Shown: positions 44,411 through 52,341 of the stretch, piece by piece
Layout of the letters: every line of letters begins with the position of its first letter
Numbering within the stretch: the first letter of the stretch is position 1
Source of the DNA: Actinomycetospora termitidis
Lineage (GTDB): Bacteria > Actinomycetota > Actinomycetes > Mycobacteriales > Pseudonocardiaceae
Assembly: GCF_030286555.1 (NCBI RefSeq)
Contig: NZ_JASVWF010000008.1
Coordinates: 62,001 to 126,000 of the forward strand
DNA: 64,000 nt
Direction: 5' to 3'
Notes under the pieces: model-generated
The model's database searches: none
What the model was told of the DNA's origin: nothing
Seen by the model: only the letters and a program-made list of their open reading frames with translations
Position numbers and translations under genes: made by a program

Positions 44411-45349
44411 TCACTCGATGGACGAGGTCCGAGGCTCGGGCCGACGGACAGGACTCCCGACCTGGTACCAGCGTCCGGGCGGCGCGCGGAGGGCCCACGG
44501 TGCCGGGTAGCTCGCCAGGATCGGCAGCCGGGACTTCTCCGGATAGCAGTGGGAGACGCCGACCTGGTCGAGGAAGGCGCAGGTCCAGAGCACGAGTGCG
44601 GCACGCAGCGCCGTCGTGCCGAGCGGGAGCTCCCCGACCCACCGGTTGGCGACGTGATCTGCGCGAACGAGCCACGTCGACCCGTCGTCGCCGGTCAGGG
44701 TGCGCCGTGTCGGGACCGCGTGCAGTCGCTGTCGGAGGCGCAGCTCGGGGCCGGGGTCGCCGTCCAGCGGCGGGAACGTCCAGTCCACCCACGCCTGCCG
44801 GCGCTCACCACGGGCCTCGGCGCGTGCAGCCCGGTCACCGCTCGCCAGACGCACCGTGAGTTCGGTCGCCCCGTCGTCCGACACCCGCACGACCTGCATC
44901 TGCAAGGTGAGCGACTCACCCTCGAGGGTCAGCGGCGGCGGCCCCTCGGACGATCCTGCGGCCCGGTCCATCCGCCCCGCCTCCCGTCCGGCCACGAGGA
45001 GCCGCCCGGTCGGGTCGTGTGGTCCCTGCATCGGCTCGTCGAGAGCGAGTTCGACCCGTGCCCCGGAGGAGTACCGCAGCACGTCGTCGTCGGTGCGATC
45101 GAACCGCTCGTGCCAGCGCCGCGTGAGCCCGATCGTCAGGCTCGTCGGGAAGACCAGGAACAGCACGAAGGCGAGCACTCCGAGCCAGAACCCACCGTGC
45201 AGCGCCTCCAGGGTGATCACGACGAGGAACGCCGGCCCCGTGACGACCGCCGTGGCGCACCACAGCAACCAGGGCCGCCGTCGTGCGCGGAGCGCCGCGA
45301 AGGGCCCGCGGTACCGCGGTCCACCTCCGGGCAGGCGACTCCCGCGCAT
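44411..45349 (-). CDS. Hypothetical membrane protein with two N-terminal transmembrane segments
   Basis: A protein of 312 aa. Two hydrophobic helices (WLLWCATAVVTGPAFLVVITL and FWLGVLAFVLFLVFPTSLTIG) at about residues 28-75 form a hairpin, followed by a large cytoplasmic domain with many charged residues and no recognised motif. ATG at 45349, with a GTG one codon before. It is divergent from the HxlR regulator. No family recognised and no function assigned. Confidence 0.6.
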   Translation of the reverse strand: MRGSRLPGGGPRYRGPFAALRARRRPWLLWCATAVVTGPAFLVVITLEALHGGFWLGVLAFVLFLVFPTSLTIGLTRRWHERFDRTDDDVLRYSSGARVELALDEPMQGPHDPTGRLLVAGREAGRMDRAAGSSEGPPPLTLEGESLTLQMQVVRVSDDGATELTVRLASGDRAARAEARGERRQAWVDWTFPPLDGDPGPELRLRQRLHAVPTRRTLTGDDGSTWLVRADHVANRWVGELPLGTTALRAALVLWTCAFLDQVGVSHCYPEKSRLPILASYPAPWALRAPPGRWYQVGSPVRRPEPRTSSIE

Positions 45350-45448
45350 CACGGTGATCGTTCTAGGACATCCCGCGCGTCGCGTCCACGGCCGCGCGCC
45401 AGAGAACCCTGACTACAGCCGAGGCAAGTCACCTGACATGCTCGCCCG

Positions 45449-45925
45449 GTGGACCGCGACGCCTGGGACCTGCACCCGGACTCGGTCGAGCGAGCGCTCG
45501 ACTCCTTCCTCCCACGCAGCGCGGGCCAGGTCATGCGCGAGGCCTTCTACGGCGTCCGCCGGTTCGACGACTTCGTGCACCACACCGGACTGAACCCGGC
45601 CGGGGTGTCCGCCCGACTGAAACAGCTGGTCGCCGACGACATGCTCGAACGGGTCGGCTACCAGGAGCCCGGCGAACGCCGGCGACACGAGTACCGGCTC
45701 ACCCGCAAGTCGCAGGAGCTCATGGAGGTCGTGGTCGCGCTCCTCGGCTGGGCCGACCGCTGGCTCCCGGGCCCGGACGGGCCGACGGTCCTCCTGCGTC
45801 ACGAGGGGTGCGGTCACGCGGTGCACGCCGAGGCGCGCTGCGAGGCCGGACACCGCATCGACGGCTTCGCCGACCTCGACTCGCTTCCCGGCCCGGGCGC
45901 CCGGCCCGCTCAGGGGATGGAGTAG
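45449..45925 (+). CDS. HxlR-family winged-helix regulator
   Basis: A 158-aa DNA-binding protein. The winged helix includes LRQREAFYGVRRFDDF-like FDDFVHHTGLNPAGVSARLKQLVADDMLERV and the wing YRLTRKSQEL, as in HxlR/DUF24 proteins. The C-terminal extension HEGCGHAVHAEARCEAGHRIDG has a Cys/His pattern that may bind metal or sense redox. GTG start at 45449. It is divergent from the membrane protein gene and overlaps the 3' end of the chitosanase gene tail-to-tail by 16 bases. Confidence 0.8.
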   Translation: MDRDAWDLHPDSVERALDSFLPRSAGQVMREAFYGVRRFDDFVHHTGLNPAGVSARLKQLVADDMLERVGYQEPGERRRHEYRLTRKSQELMEVVVALLGWADRWLPGPDGPTVLLRHEGCGHAVHAEARCEAGHRIDGFADLDSLPGPGARPAQGME

Positions 45926-46821
45926 GTGTCCCCGTAGACCGACCACGTCAGCGGCGTCGCCAACGCGTAGTTGCCCTCCCGCGCGAACTTCTGCTCGAGG
46001 TCGGTGATGCGGGAGATGTCCTGGTGGGCGGGTTCGGAGCGCATCACGGCGATCCTCGCCCGCCAGAACGCCTCCAGGTAGCGAGCGACGCTGCCGCCCT
46101 GGGCCGGCGTCCTGGCCTGCTCCGTCGCCGCCGCGCGGATGCCCCCGAAGCTCTCGCCGTCGGTGCCCGGACCGTGCACCACCATGGCGTCGTAGTACGC
46201 GAACTGCCCGAGGAGCGGCAGGCCGTCGGCGAGCGCCGCCGCGACCGCGGGCTCGAAGTAGACCGAATCCCGGAGGCGGTCCTGCGCGGCGACGAACGTC
46301 GACGCGAACCGGGGGTCGGTCGCGGTCTCGCGCCAGGCGTCCTCGAACGCCTCCCCCAGGCCGTCGTGCGAGTCGCTCCCGTTCACCGCCCGCAGGGCCG
46401 GGAGGAACGGGGCGAGCGGGTTCCGCGGGGCGGTCGCGGTGAGGTCCCGGACCAGGGTCAGCATGTCCCCGGTGCCCGAGGTGAAGCCGATCAGCCCGCC
46501 GGTGTAGCCGCGCCCGTCCCCGATGTCCTCGAGGTAGCCGTACTGGTCCCGCCAGTCCAGCGTCGAGTTCTCGGCGCTGGACACCAGCTGCATCGCGAGG
46601 TCCTTCTTCGCCGGATCGCGCAGGGTGACGGGCTCGGTCAGTGTCGTCCCGACGACGGGGCTGGGGGCCGGGAGCTCGGCCGACGGCGTGCTGGTGGGAC
46701 CCACCGGCGCCACACTCAGCGGGCCGGGGGCGGGCGCCTCCGTCCCGCTGCAGGCCGCCGAGAGCAGCAGCAGCGCGGCGACCGCAGCCGCCACGGCCAG
46801 TCGGTGCGTTCTCGTCGTCAT
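45910..46821 (-). CDS. GH46 chitosanase lipoprotein
   Basis: Cleaves beta-1,4 bonds in chitosan, outside the cell. A lipoprotein signal (AAVAALLLLSAAC) and a Thr/Pro linker precede the GH46 domain. Catalytic Glu lies in SSAENSTLDWRDQYGYLEDIGDGRGYTGG and catalytic Asp in the same motif (EDIGDGRG); IGFTSGTGDML follows. 303 aa. Bacillus and Streptomyces chitosanases are secreted; lipid anchoring is unusual. It has its own promoter region and converges on the HxlR gene. Confidence 0.9.
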   Translation of the reverse strand: MTTRTHRLAVAAAVAALLLLSAACSGTEAPAPGPLSVAPVGPTSTPSAELPAPSPVVGTTLTEPVTLRDPAKKDLAMQLVSSAENSTLDWRDQYGYLEDIGDGRGYTGGLIGFTSGTGDMLTLVRDLTATAPRNPLAPFLPALRAVNGSDSHDGLGEAFEDAWRETATDPRFASTFVAAQDRLRDSVYFEPAVAAALADGLPLLGQFAYYDAMVVHGPGTDGESFGGIRAAATEQARTPAQGGSVARYLEAFWRARIAVMRSEPAHQDISRITDLEQKFAREGNYALATPLTWSVYGDTYSIP

Positions 46822-46887
46822 CCCGTCCCTCGCCGGCCGCCGGCGGCGTTCAGGCCCCGGAGCGTCTTGCTCCAGGATCGCGGATCA

Positions 46888-46908
46888 CCCGCAGCCGCTC
46901 GCTGCGGG
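46888..46908 (-). terminator. Terminator-like hairpin after the M28 peptidase gene
   Basis: CCCGCAGC and its exact complement with a 5-base loop lie 39 bases past the peptidase stop, in the gap before the chitosanase gene. No T tract. Confidence 0.55.
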
Positions 46909-46946
46909 GGCCAAACAGCCGGACCGGCATCGCGAGCGGGTCCGCC

Positions 46947-48035
46947 TCACCGCGCGGCGCGCTCGCTCCGCGGCGGGACGCCGTTGAGGTCCACCGCGAA
47001 CGCCCCGATCCCGTAGGCGATGGTGTTCACCATGCGGTCGAAGATCGGCCGGTCGATGTTGTCGATGTCGTCGCACGCCTGGTGGTAGCAGGGGTCGAAC
47101 GGGACGCCGGCCCGGCCGCCCCACAGCCGGGCCTGCTCGGCGGACTTGGTGCCCGAGTCCCCGGAGAACACGCCGCCGGCGGGGATGTCGGCGTCGACGA
47201 ACGGGCCGTAGTCGGAGTCGTCGACGAACGGCGTGCCGCGTGGTGGCACGCCCCGGGAGACGAGCCGGTCGCTCAGGAGCCGCTCGATCGCCGCCGAGCC
47301 GGGCGGCCCGTCCGCGGAGTTCGAGCCGTCGGAACCGTCGCCGTCGTAGACGAAGTAGCCACCGTTCGGCGCGGCGATCACGTCGGAGTTCAGCATGAGC
47401 GCGATGTCGCGGCGCCCGTCGGGGGACAGGCCGTCGACGTACGCCTGGCTGCCCAGCAGGCCCTCCTCCTCGGCACCGAAGAAGACGAAGCGCACCGCGT
47501 TCGTGACCGGGGCGTCGGCGCCGAGGCGCACCGCGATCTCGAGCTGCGCGGCCACACCGCTGCCGTCGTCGTCGATGCCCGGCCCCTCGGGCACGCTGTC
47601 GAGGTGCACACCGCCGAGCACCACCTCGTCGGTCCGACCGGTCCGGGTCTGCGCGATGACGTTCCGCGTGGTGCCCCCCGGCGCCGAGCCGTCGTCGCCG
47701 TCGTCGGACTGCAGGGCGACGGTCGGCGTCTGCACGTCGAAACCGGCCCGGCGCAGGGTGTCGGCGACGTAGTCGACGCTCTGCTCGTACCCGCCGGTCC
47801 CCCGGGCCCGGTTCCCGCCGTTCCGGTCGGCGACGTCCTGGAGAGCCCGGAGGTGCACGAACGCGCCGGACCCGGTGGCCGACGTCGCCAGGGCCTCGGC
47901 CATCCGTCGGTCGCCCTGGGGAGCGGCGGCGCCCGATCCGCCGGCCCCGCCCGAGCAGGCGCCGAGCACCAGCGGTGCGACCAGCACCGCGGCGATCACG
48001 GCTCGCGCCGGGTGAGCGCGGCCCCGCCGTCCCAC
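46947..48035 (-). CDS. M28 family aminopeptidase lipoprotein
   Basis: A secreted zinc exopeptidase of 362 aa. The GTG at 48035 gives a lipoprotein signal (VIAAVLVAPLVLGAC). The M28 metal-binding motifs are present: GGVHLDSVPEGPGIDDDGSG, FFGAEEEGLLGS (catalytic Glu-Glu), MLNSDVI and the last His in CYHQACDDIDNI. It resembles Streptomyces/Saccharopolyspora aminopeptidases, which cut N-terminal hydrophobic residues. It lies downstream of the CoA ligase with a 20-base gap but is probably functionally separate. Confidence 0.9.
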   Translation of the reverse strand: MGRRGRAHPARAVIAAVLVAPLVLGACSGGAGGSGAAAPQGDRRMAEALATSATGSGAFVHLRALQDVADRNGGNRARGTGGYEQSVDYVADTLRRAGFDVQTPTVALQSDDGDDGSAPGGTTRNVIAQTRTGRTDEVVLGGVHLDSVPEGPGIDDDGSGVAAQLEIAVRLGADAPVTNAVRFVFFGAEEEGLLGSQAYVDGLSPDGRRDIALMLNSDVIAAPNGGYFVYDGDGSDGSNSADGPPGSAAIERLLSDRLVSRGVPPRGTPFVDDSDYGPFVDADIPAGGVFSGDSGTKSAEQARLWGGRAGVPFDPCYHQACDDIDNIDRPIFDRMVNTIAYGIGAFAVDLNGVPPRSERAAR

Positions 48036-48055
48036 AGGTCCTCTCGAAGGAGTTC

Positions 48056-49612
48056 TCACGGCAGGGTGGGCTCGGTGACCTGACCGAAGCGCTCCCGCAG
48101 GGTCTTCTTGACGACCTTGCCCCCGGGGTTGCGGGGCAGGGCGTCCACCTGGCGGACGTGGCGGGGGCGCTTGTAGGCGGCGAGATGCTCGCGCGCGAAG
48201 GCCTCGATCTCCACGTCGGTCGGGACGTCGCCGGGGTCGCGCGCCACGACGACGGCCAGCGGGGTCTCGCCCCACCTCGGATCGGGGACGCCGATCAGCG
48301 CCACCTCGGCGATCTTCGGGTGTGCGGCGAGCGCGTTCTCCACCTCGGCACAGTAGATGTTCTCGCCGCCCGAGATGATCATGTCCTTGAGTCGGTCGAC
48401 CACGAAGAGGTAGCCGTCCTCGTCCTCGCGCACCAGGTCGCCCGAGTGGAACCAGCCCCCGCGGAACGCCTCGGCGGTCTCCTCGGGCTTGTTCCAGTAC
48501 CCGGACATCACCATCGGGCTCCGGTAGACGATCTCCCCCACCGTTCCGCGGGGGACGTCGACCATCTCGTCGTCGACCACCCGGACCTCGACGCCGACCA
48601 TCGGGGTACCGATCGACCCGATCTTGCGGATCGAGTCCTCCCCGCGCAGGTAGGTGGTCACCGGGCTGCACTCGGTCTGCCCGAAGGCCGTGCAGACCTC
48701 CGCCCGCGGGAAGGCGTCGATCATCGTCCGGAGCAGGGTGGTGGACGCCGGGGCGGCGCCCCACGAGATGCGGCGCAGGCGGGACAGGTCCCGGGTCGCG
48801 AGGTCGGGCAGGGCACAGACCGCCTGCCACTGGGCCGGCACCATGAAGCACGAGGTGACGCCCTCCTCGACCAGGGTCGCCACCGTCGCGGCCGGGTCGA
48901 AGCTGCCCGACGGCGGGATCACGACGGTGCCCCCGGTGATCAGCGCCGGCAGCATCCCCGAGAGCCCGGCGATGTGGAACAGCGGCGCCGCGGACATCCA
49001 CACCCGGTCGTCGCCCTCGAGCCCGAGCGAGGCCATGGAGCAGAAGGCGTGCAGGTAGAGGTTGCGGTGGGTCAGCACCGCGCCCTTCGGAGCACCCGTC
49101 GTCCCGGAGGTGTACATGACGTAGGCCGCGTCGTCGTCGGCGACCGGCCGCTCGCGATAGGTGTCCGAGGCCTCGGCGAGCACCCCGGCGAGGTCGTCGC
49201 CCAGGGAGACGACGACCCGCACCTCGGGCGCGCTGCGGCGGGCGTCGTCGAGGACCTCGGTGAACGCCTCGTCGCAGAGCACGGCGACCGCCCCGCAGTC
49301 GGCGAGGACGTAGGCGATCTCGTCGGCGACCATCCGGAAGTTCACCGGCACCGCGATCCCGCCGATCCGCAGCACCGCGAGCCAGGCCTCCACCACCTCG
49401 GTGCTGTTGCGACCGAGCACCGCCACCCGGTCCCCGGGGGCGACGCCCCGTGACAGCAGCGCGTTGCCCAGCCGGGTCACGCGGTCGTCGATCTCCCGGT
49501 ACGTCCGTCGCGACCAGGCATCGACGAAGGCGAGGACGTCCGGCTGTTGCCGGGCGCCGCGGGCGACCATGTCGCTCATCGTCATCCCGCGCCCGGTGAT
49601 CGATCCGGTCAT
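48056..49612 (-). CDS. AMP-dependent fatty-acid/aryl CoA ligase
   Basis: A 518-aa adenylate-forming ligase. Motifs: YVMYTSGTTGAPKGAV, FGQTECSP, GGWFHSGDLVREDEDGY, VDRLKDMIISGGENIYCAEVE and NPGGKVVKKTLRE with the catalytic Lys. ATG at 49612 with GGAGACC directly in front. The substrate could be a medium- or long-chain fatty acid or an aryl acid. The gene is alone in its operon apart from the peptidase and is not part of the 17-25 kb catabolic operon. Confidence 0.88.
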   Translation of the reverse strand: MTGSITGRGMTMSDMVARGARQQPDVLAFVDAWSRRTYREIDDRVTRLGNALLSRGVAPGDRVAVLGRNSTEVVEAWLAVLRIGGIAVPVNFRMVADEIAYVLADCGAVAVLCDEAFTEVLDDARRSAPEVRVVVSLGDDLAGVLAEASDTYRERPVADDDAAYVMYTSGTTGAPKGAVLTHRNLYLHAFCSMASLGLEGDDRVWMSAAPLFHIAGLSGMLPALITGGTVVIPPSGSFDPAATVATLVEEGVTSCFMVPAQWQAVCALPDLATRDLSRLRRISWGAAPASTTLLRTMIDAFPRAEVCTAFGQTECSPVTTYLRGEDSIRKIGSIGTPMVGVEVRVVDDEMVDVPRGTVGEIVYRSPMVMSGYWNKPEETAEAFRGGWFHSGDLVREDEDGYLFVVDRLKDMIISGGENIYCAEVENALAAHPKIAEVALIGVPDPRWGETPLAVVVARDPGDVPTDVEIEAFAREHLAAYKRPRHVRQVDALPRNPGGKVVKKTLRERFGQVTEPTLP

Positions 49613-49680
49613 CGGTCTCCTCGTCACCGTGTCGTGCGTGCGCTGCCATCCTGCTGCGCCATGGGCCCCGCCGACCAGTG

Positions 49681-49932
49681 TCAGGGTCGCCGGGCCCGTA
49701 CGAGCCACGTCGCCGAGTCGAACAGCACCCCGTCCGGGGTGGCGTGGGCCTCGAACAGCACGCGGAGCCGGTCGAGCGCACGACGACGGGTGGCCTCGCC
49801 GTACCCGTCGAGCACAGCGGCGTGGTGGGTGACCACGAAGCGCAGGGCATCGTCGGGATCGGCCCCCGACCAGTGCGGGGCCCGCAGGTCCTCGAGGTCG
49901 ACGTCGACGAAGCCCGCTGCGCCCAGGACGTC
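49681..49932 (-). pseudogene. 3' fragment of a SAM methyltransferase, copied from the gene at 11976
   Basis: The last ~250 bases of the methyltransferase at 11976-12806 recur here with scattered substitutions; both frames end VLFDSATWLVRARRP and share EDLRAPHWSGADPDDALRF. The match starts abruptly at VLGAAGFVDVDL and nothing of the SAM-binding half is present. The fragment has kept its frame but lacks a catalytic domain and a start of its own; the open frame runs into the next gene's 3' end. It is a relic of duplication or recombination. Confidence 0.8.
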
Positions 49933-49973
49933 ATCCTGCCCGGCGAGGAGCGCAGAGGGCGCTCGAGCGTTCC

Positions 49974-50600
49974 TCAGGCGCCGGGTTCGACCGGCCCGAA
50001 GTAGCTCCCGGGACGGGTGGCCCCCGCCTGATAGGCCACCGGACCGCCCGGCCACGCGAGGACCGCGGCCCCGAGCTCGTCATTGCCGGGGGGTGTGACG
50101 ATCAGGGCCGTCGGGACGTACTCGCCCGCCATGGTGTCGTCGCCACCGGGCAGGTACGTGATCGTCGTGTGCGCCTGCCCGTTCGGGGCGAGGCGGGTCG
50201 ACGGCGCCGCCCGGTCCTGCTCGCGCAGCGCGTACTGCGTCCCGGACTCCCACTCCTGCTCCGGTGCGGCCTGCAGGATTGCGTGCCCGTAGCCCGACAG
50301 GGTGCAGGTGCGGTCGGTCGTGTTGGTCCAGACGACCCGGACGGTGCGCTGCGAGGGCTGTTCCGCGGGGCCCGGTGCCGTCACGGAAGCCCGCAGCAAC
50401 GCGAGATCGCAGCCGTCCGGGTCGGGCGTCGCGGTGCTCGACGGCTGCACCGCGGACGACGTCGGCGCGCGCACGGGCAGAGACGCCGCGGCGGGAGACG
50501 GGACGTCGAGCGGGGCGTCCGAACAACCGGCCGGCAGAGCTGCGACGACGGCGCCGGAGAGCGCCAGGGCGGCGACACGGGCGCGCGAGGTGGAGGACAT
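49974..50600 (-). CDS. DUF4232-like secreted lipoprotein
   Basis: A 208-aa lipoprotein. Signal and lipobox: ALALSGAVVAALPAGCSD. After a Ser/Thr/Pro linker, a beta-rich DUF4232-type domain has VRVVWTNTTDRTCTLSGYGHAIL and CDLALL. Actinobacterial DUF4232 proteins are cell-surface proteins of unknown role. ATG at 50600. The 3' end abuts the methyltransferase fragment, as if recombination had replaced what lay downstream. Confidence 0.75.
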   Translation of the reverse strand: MSSTSRARVAALALSGAVVAALPAGCSDAPLDVPSPAAASLPVRAPTSSAVQPSSTATPDPDGCDLALLRASVTAPGPAEQPSQRTVRVVWTNTTDRTCTLSGYGHAILQAAPEQEWESGTQYALREQDRAAPSTRLAPNGQAHTTITYLPGGDDTMAGEYVPTALIVTPPGNDELGAAVLAWPGGPVAYQAGATRPGSYFGPVEPGA

Positions 50601-50769
50601 CGTCTCGCACGCTAGATCCGATCCCGGTCCCGGAACGCTCGGCGTCGATCCGGGGGGACGGCCGGTGGGATCACCGCGGTCGCCGGTCGATGGCGCGCAG
50701 TCCTGAGGCGCCCAACCCGACTGGGCCCCATGAGTCGAACTCGCGCCGTCCGGCCGACGAAGGATCTGC

Positions 50770-52341
50770 ATGTCGACCGACTCCGACCGACCGTCCCGGA
50801 CCGTGGTCTCCGACCGAGCCGCGATCCCTACTCCGCTCGCCGCCGCGATCGGGGTACTCGCGGTGGGGGTGGCGCTCGGATTCGGCGATCTCGTCGCGGC
50901 GCTCGCCGCTCCCCCGTCGTCCCCCTTCCTCGCGGTGGGCGACCAGTTCATCCGGCTGACCCCGGAGCCGCTCAAGCAGTTCGCCATCAGTGCCTTCGGG
51001 ACCTACGACAAGCAGGTCCTGCTGGGGAGCATGGCGGTCGTCATCGTCCTGGTCGCCGTGATCGGCGGGGTCCTCTCGCGCCGCTCCCCGCTCCCGGGGA
51101 TCGTGCTGGTCGTCGTGCTCGGGCTCGTCGGGGCCTCGTCGACCCTCGCCTCCCCCACGTTCACCGCCGCCTACCTGCTCCCCCCGCTCGCGGCCCTCCT
51201 GGGCGGCGTCGCGACGTTCGTCGGTCTCCATCGCCTGGCCCGCCCCTCGAGCGACGGCCCCGGTGCACGGGACCCGCGTCGGCGGGTCGCCCTCGGGCTC
51301 GGGGCGGCCCTCGTCGGGGCCGGCGTCACGGGGGTGCTCGGGCGCGTGCTCGCCGCCGCGGGAGGCGCGGAGGCGTCGCGGAGCGCCGTCGGCCCGCTGC
51401 GGTCGTCCGCCGGGCAACCGGCGACCTTCCCTCCGCCGGGCGCCGACTTCGCCGCCTCGGGCACACCGACCTGGATCACGCCGAACGCCGACTTCTACCG
51501 CATCGACACGGCCCTGCAGGTTCCCCAGGTCTCCGCCTCGGACTACCGCCTGCGCATCCACGGGATGGTCGATCGCGAGCTCACCCTCGACTACGAGCAG
51601 CTGCGTGACCGGGCCCTGATCGAAGCGCCGATCACGATGGCCTGCGTCTCCAACGACATCGGCGGGGACCTCATCTCCAACGCGGTCTTCCTCGGCGTGC
51701 CGCTGCGGGACCTGCTCGCGGAGGCCGGCGTACGGCCCGGCGCCGACCAGATCGCCTCCACGAGCGTCGACGGCTTCACCACCGGCACGCCGGTCGCGGC
51801 CTGCACCGACGGGCGCAACGCGATGCTCGCGCTGGGGATGAACGGGCAACCGCTGCCGGTGGAGCACGGCTTCCCGGTCCGGATGGTCGTGCCCGGGCTC
51901 TACGGGTTCGTGTCGGGCTGCAAGTGGATCACCGACATCGAGCTCACCACGTTCGACTCGTTCACGTCCTACTGGGAGCAACGCGGCTGGGCGGAGCAGG
52001 CGCCGGTGAAGACCCAGTCCCGGATCGACGTGCCGCGCGCCGACGTGCCGGTCCCCGCCGGCCGGGTGACGGTCGCCGGGACCGCCTGGGCCCAGCACCG
52101 CGGGATCTCCCGCGTCGAGGTCCGAGCCGACTCCGGCCCGTGGCAGAACGCGGACCTCGCCACCGACGTCTCGATCGACACCTGGCGGATGTGGCGGACC
52201 GCGCTCGACCTGACCCCGGGCCCGCACACGCTCCAGGTCCGCGCGACCGACGCCACCGGTGCGACCCAACCCGAACCCGTCAGCCTCACCATCCCCGACG
52301 GCGCGACCGGCTGGCACACCGTGAACGGCATGGCTCGCTAG
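50770..52341 (+). CDS. Membrane-anchored sulfite-oxidase-fold molybdopterin oxidoreductase
   Basis: A 523-aa protein. The N-terminal ~190 residues carry several membrane segments (LAAAIGVLAVGVALGFGDLVAALAA, MAVVIVLVAVIGGVL, and others). The C-terminal half is a SUOX-type molybdenum cofactor domain: Mo-binding Cys in APITMACVSNDIGG, GVPLRDLLAEAGV, PGLYGFVSGCKWI, and the C-terminal dimerisation domain. It resembles the YedY/MsrP-like or 'membrane SUOX' group whose substrates are often unknown. Its TAG overlaps the Emb stop on the other strand. Confidence 0.88.
   Translation: MSTDSDRPSRTVVSDRAAIPTPLAAAIGVLAVGVALGFGDLVAALAAPPSSPFLAVGDQFIRLTPEPLKQFAISAFGTYDKQVLLGSMAVVIVLVAVIGGVLSRRSPLPGIVLVVVLGLVGASSTLASPTFTAAYLLPPLAALLGGVATFVGLHRLARPSSDGPGARDPRRRVALGLGAALVGAGVTGVLGRVLAAAGGAEASRSAVGPLRSSAGQPATFPPPGADFAASGTPTWITPNADFYRIDTALQVPQVSASDYRLRIHGMVDRELTLDYEQLRDRALIEAPITMACVSNDIGGDLISNAVFLGVPLRDLLAEAGVRPGADQIASTSVDGFTTGTPVAACTDGRNAMLALGMNGQPLPVEHGFPVRMVVPGLYGFVSGCKWITDIELTTFDSFTSYWEQRGWAEQAPVKTQSRIDVPRADVPVPAGRVTVAGTAWAQHRGISRVEVRADSGPWQNADLATDVSIDTWRMWRTALDLTPGPHTLQVRATDATGATQPEPVSLTIPDGATGWHTVNGMAR

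Noticed and set aside
49681..50055. Complete small gene of 124 codons
   Set aside because: Its 5' part lies over the end of the lipoprotein gene and only the 3' part matches a real gene; it lacks the SAM-binding domain.
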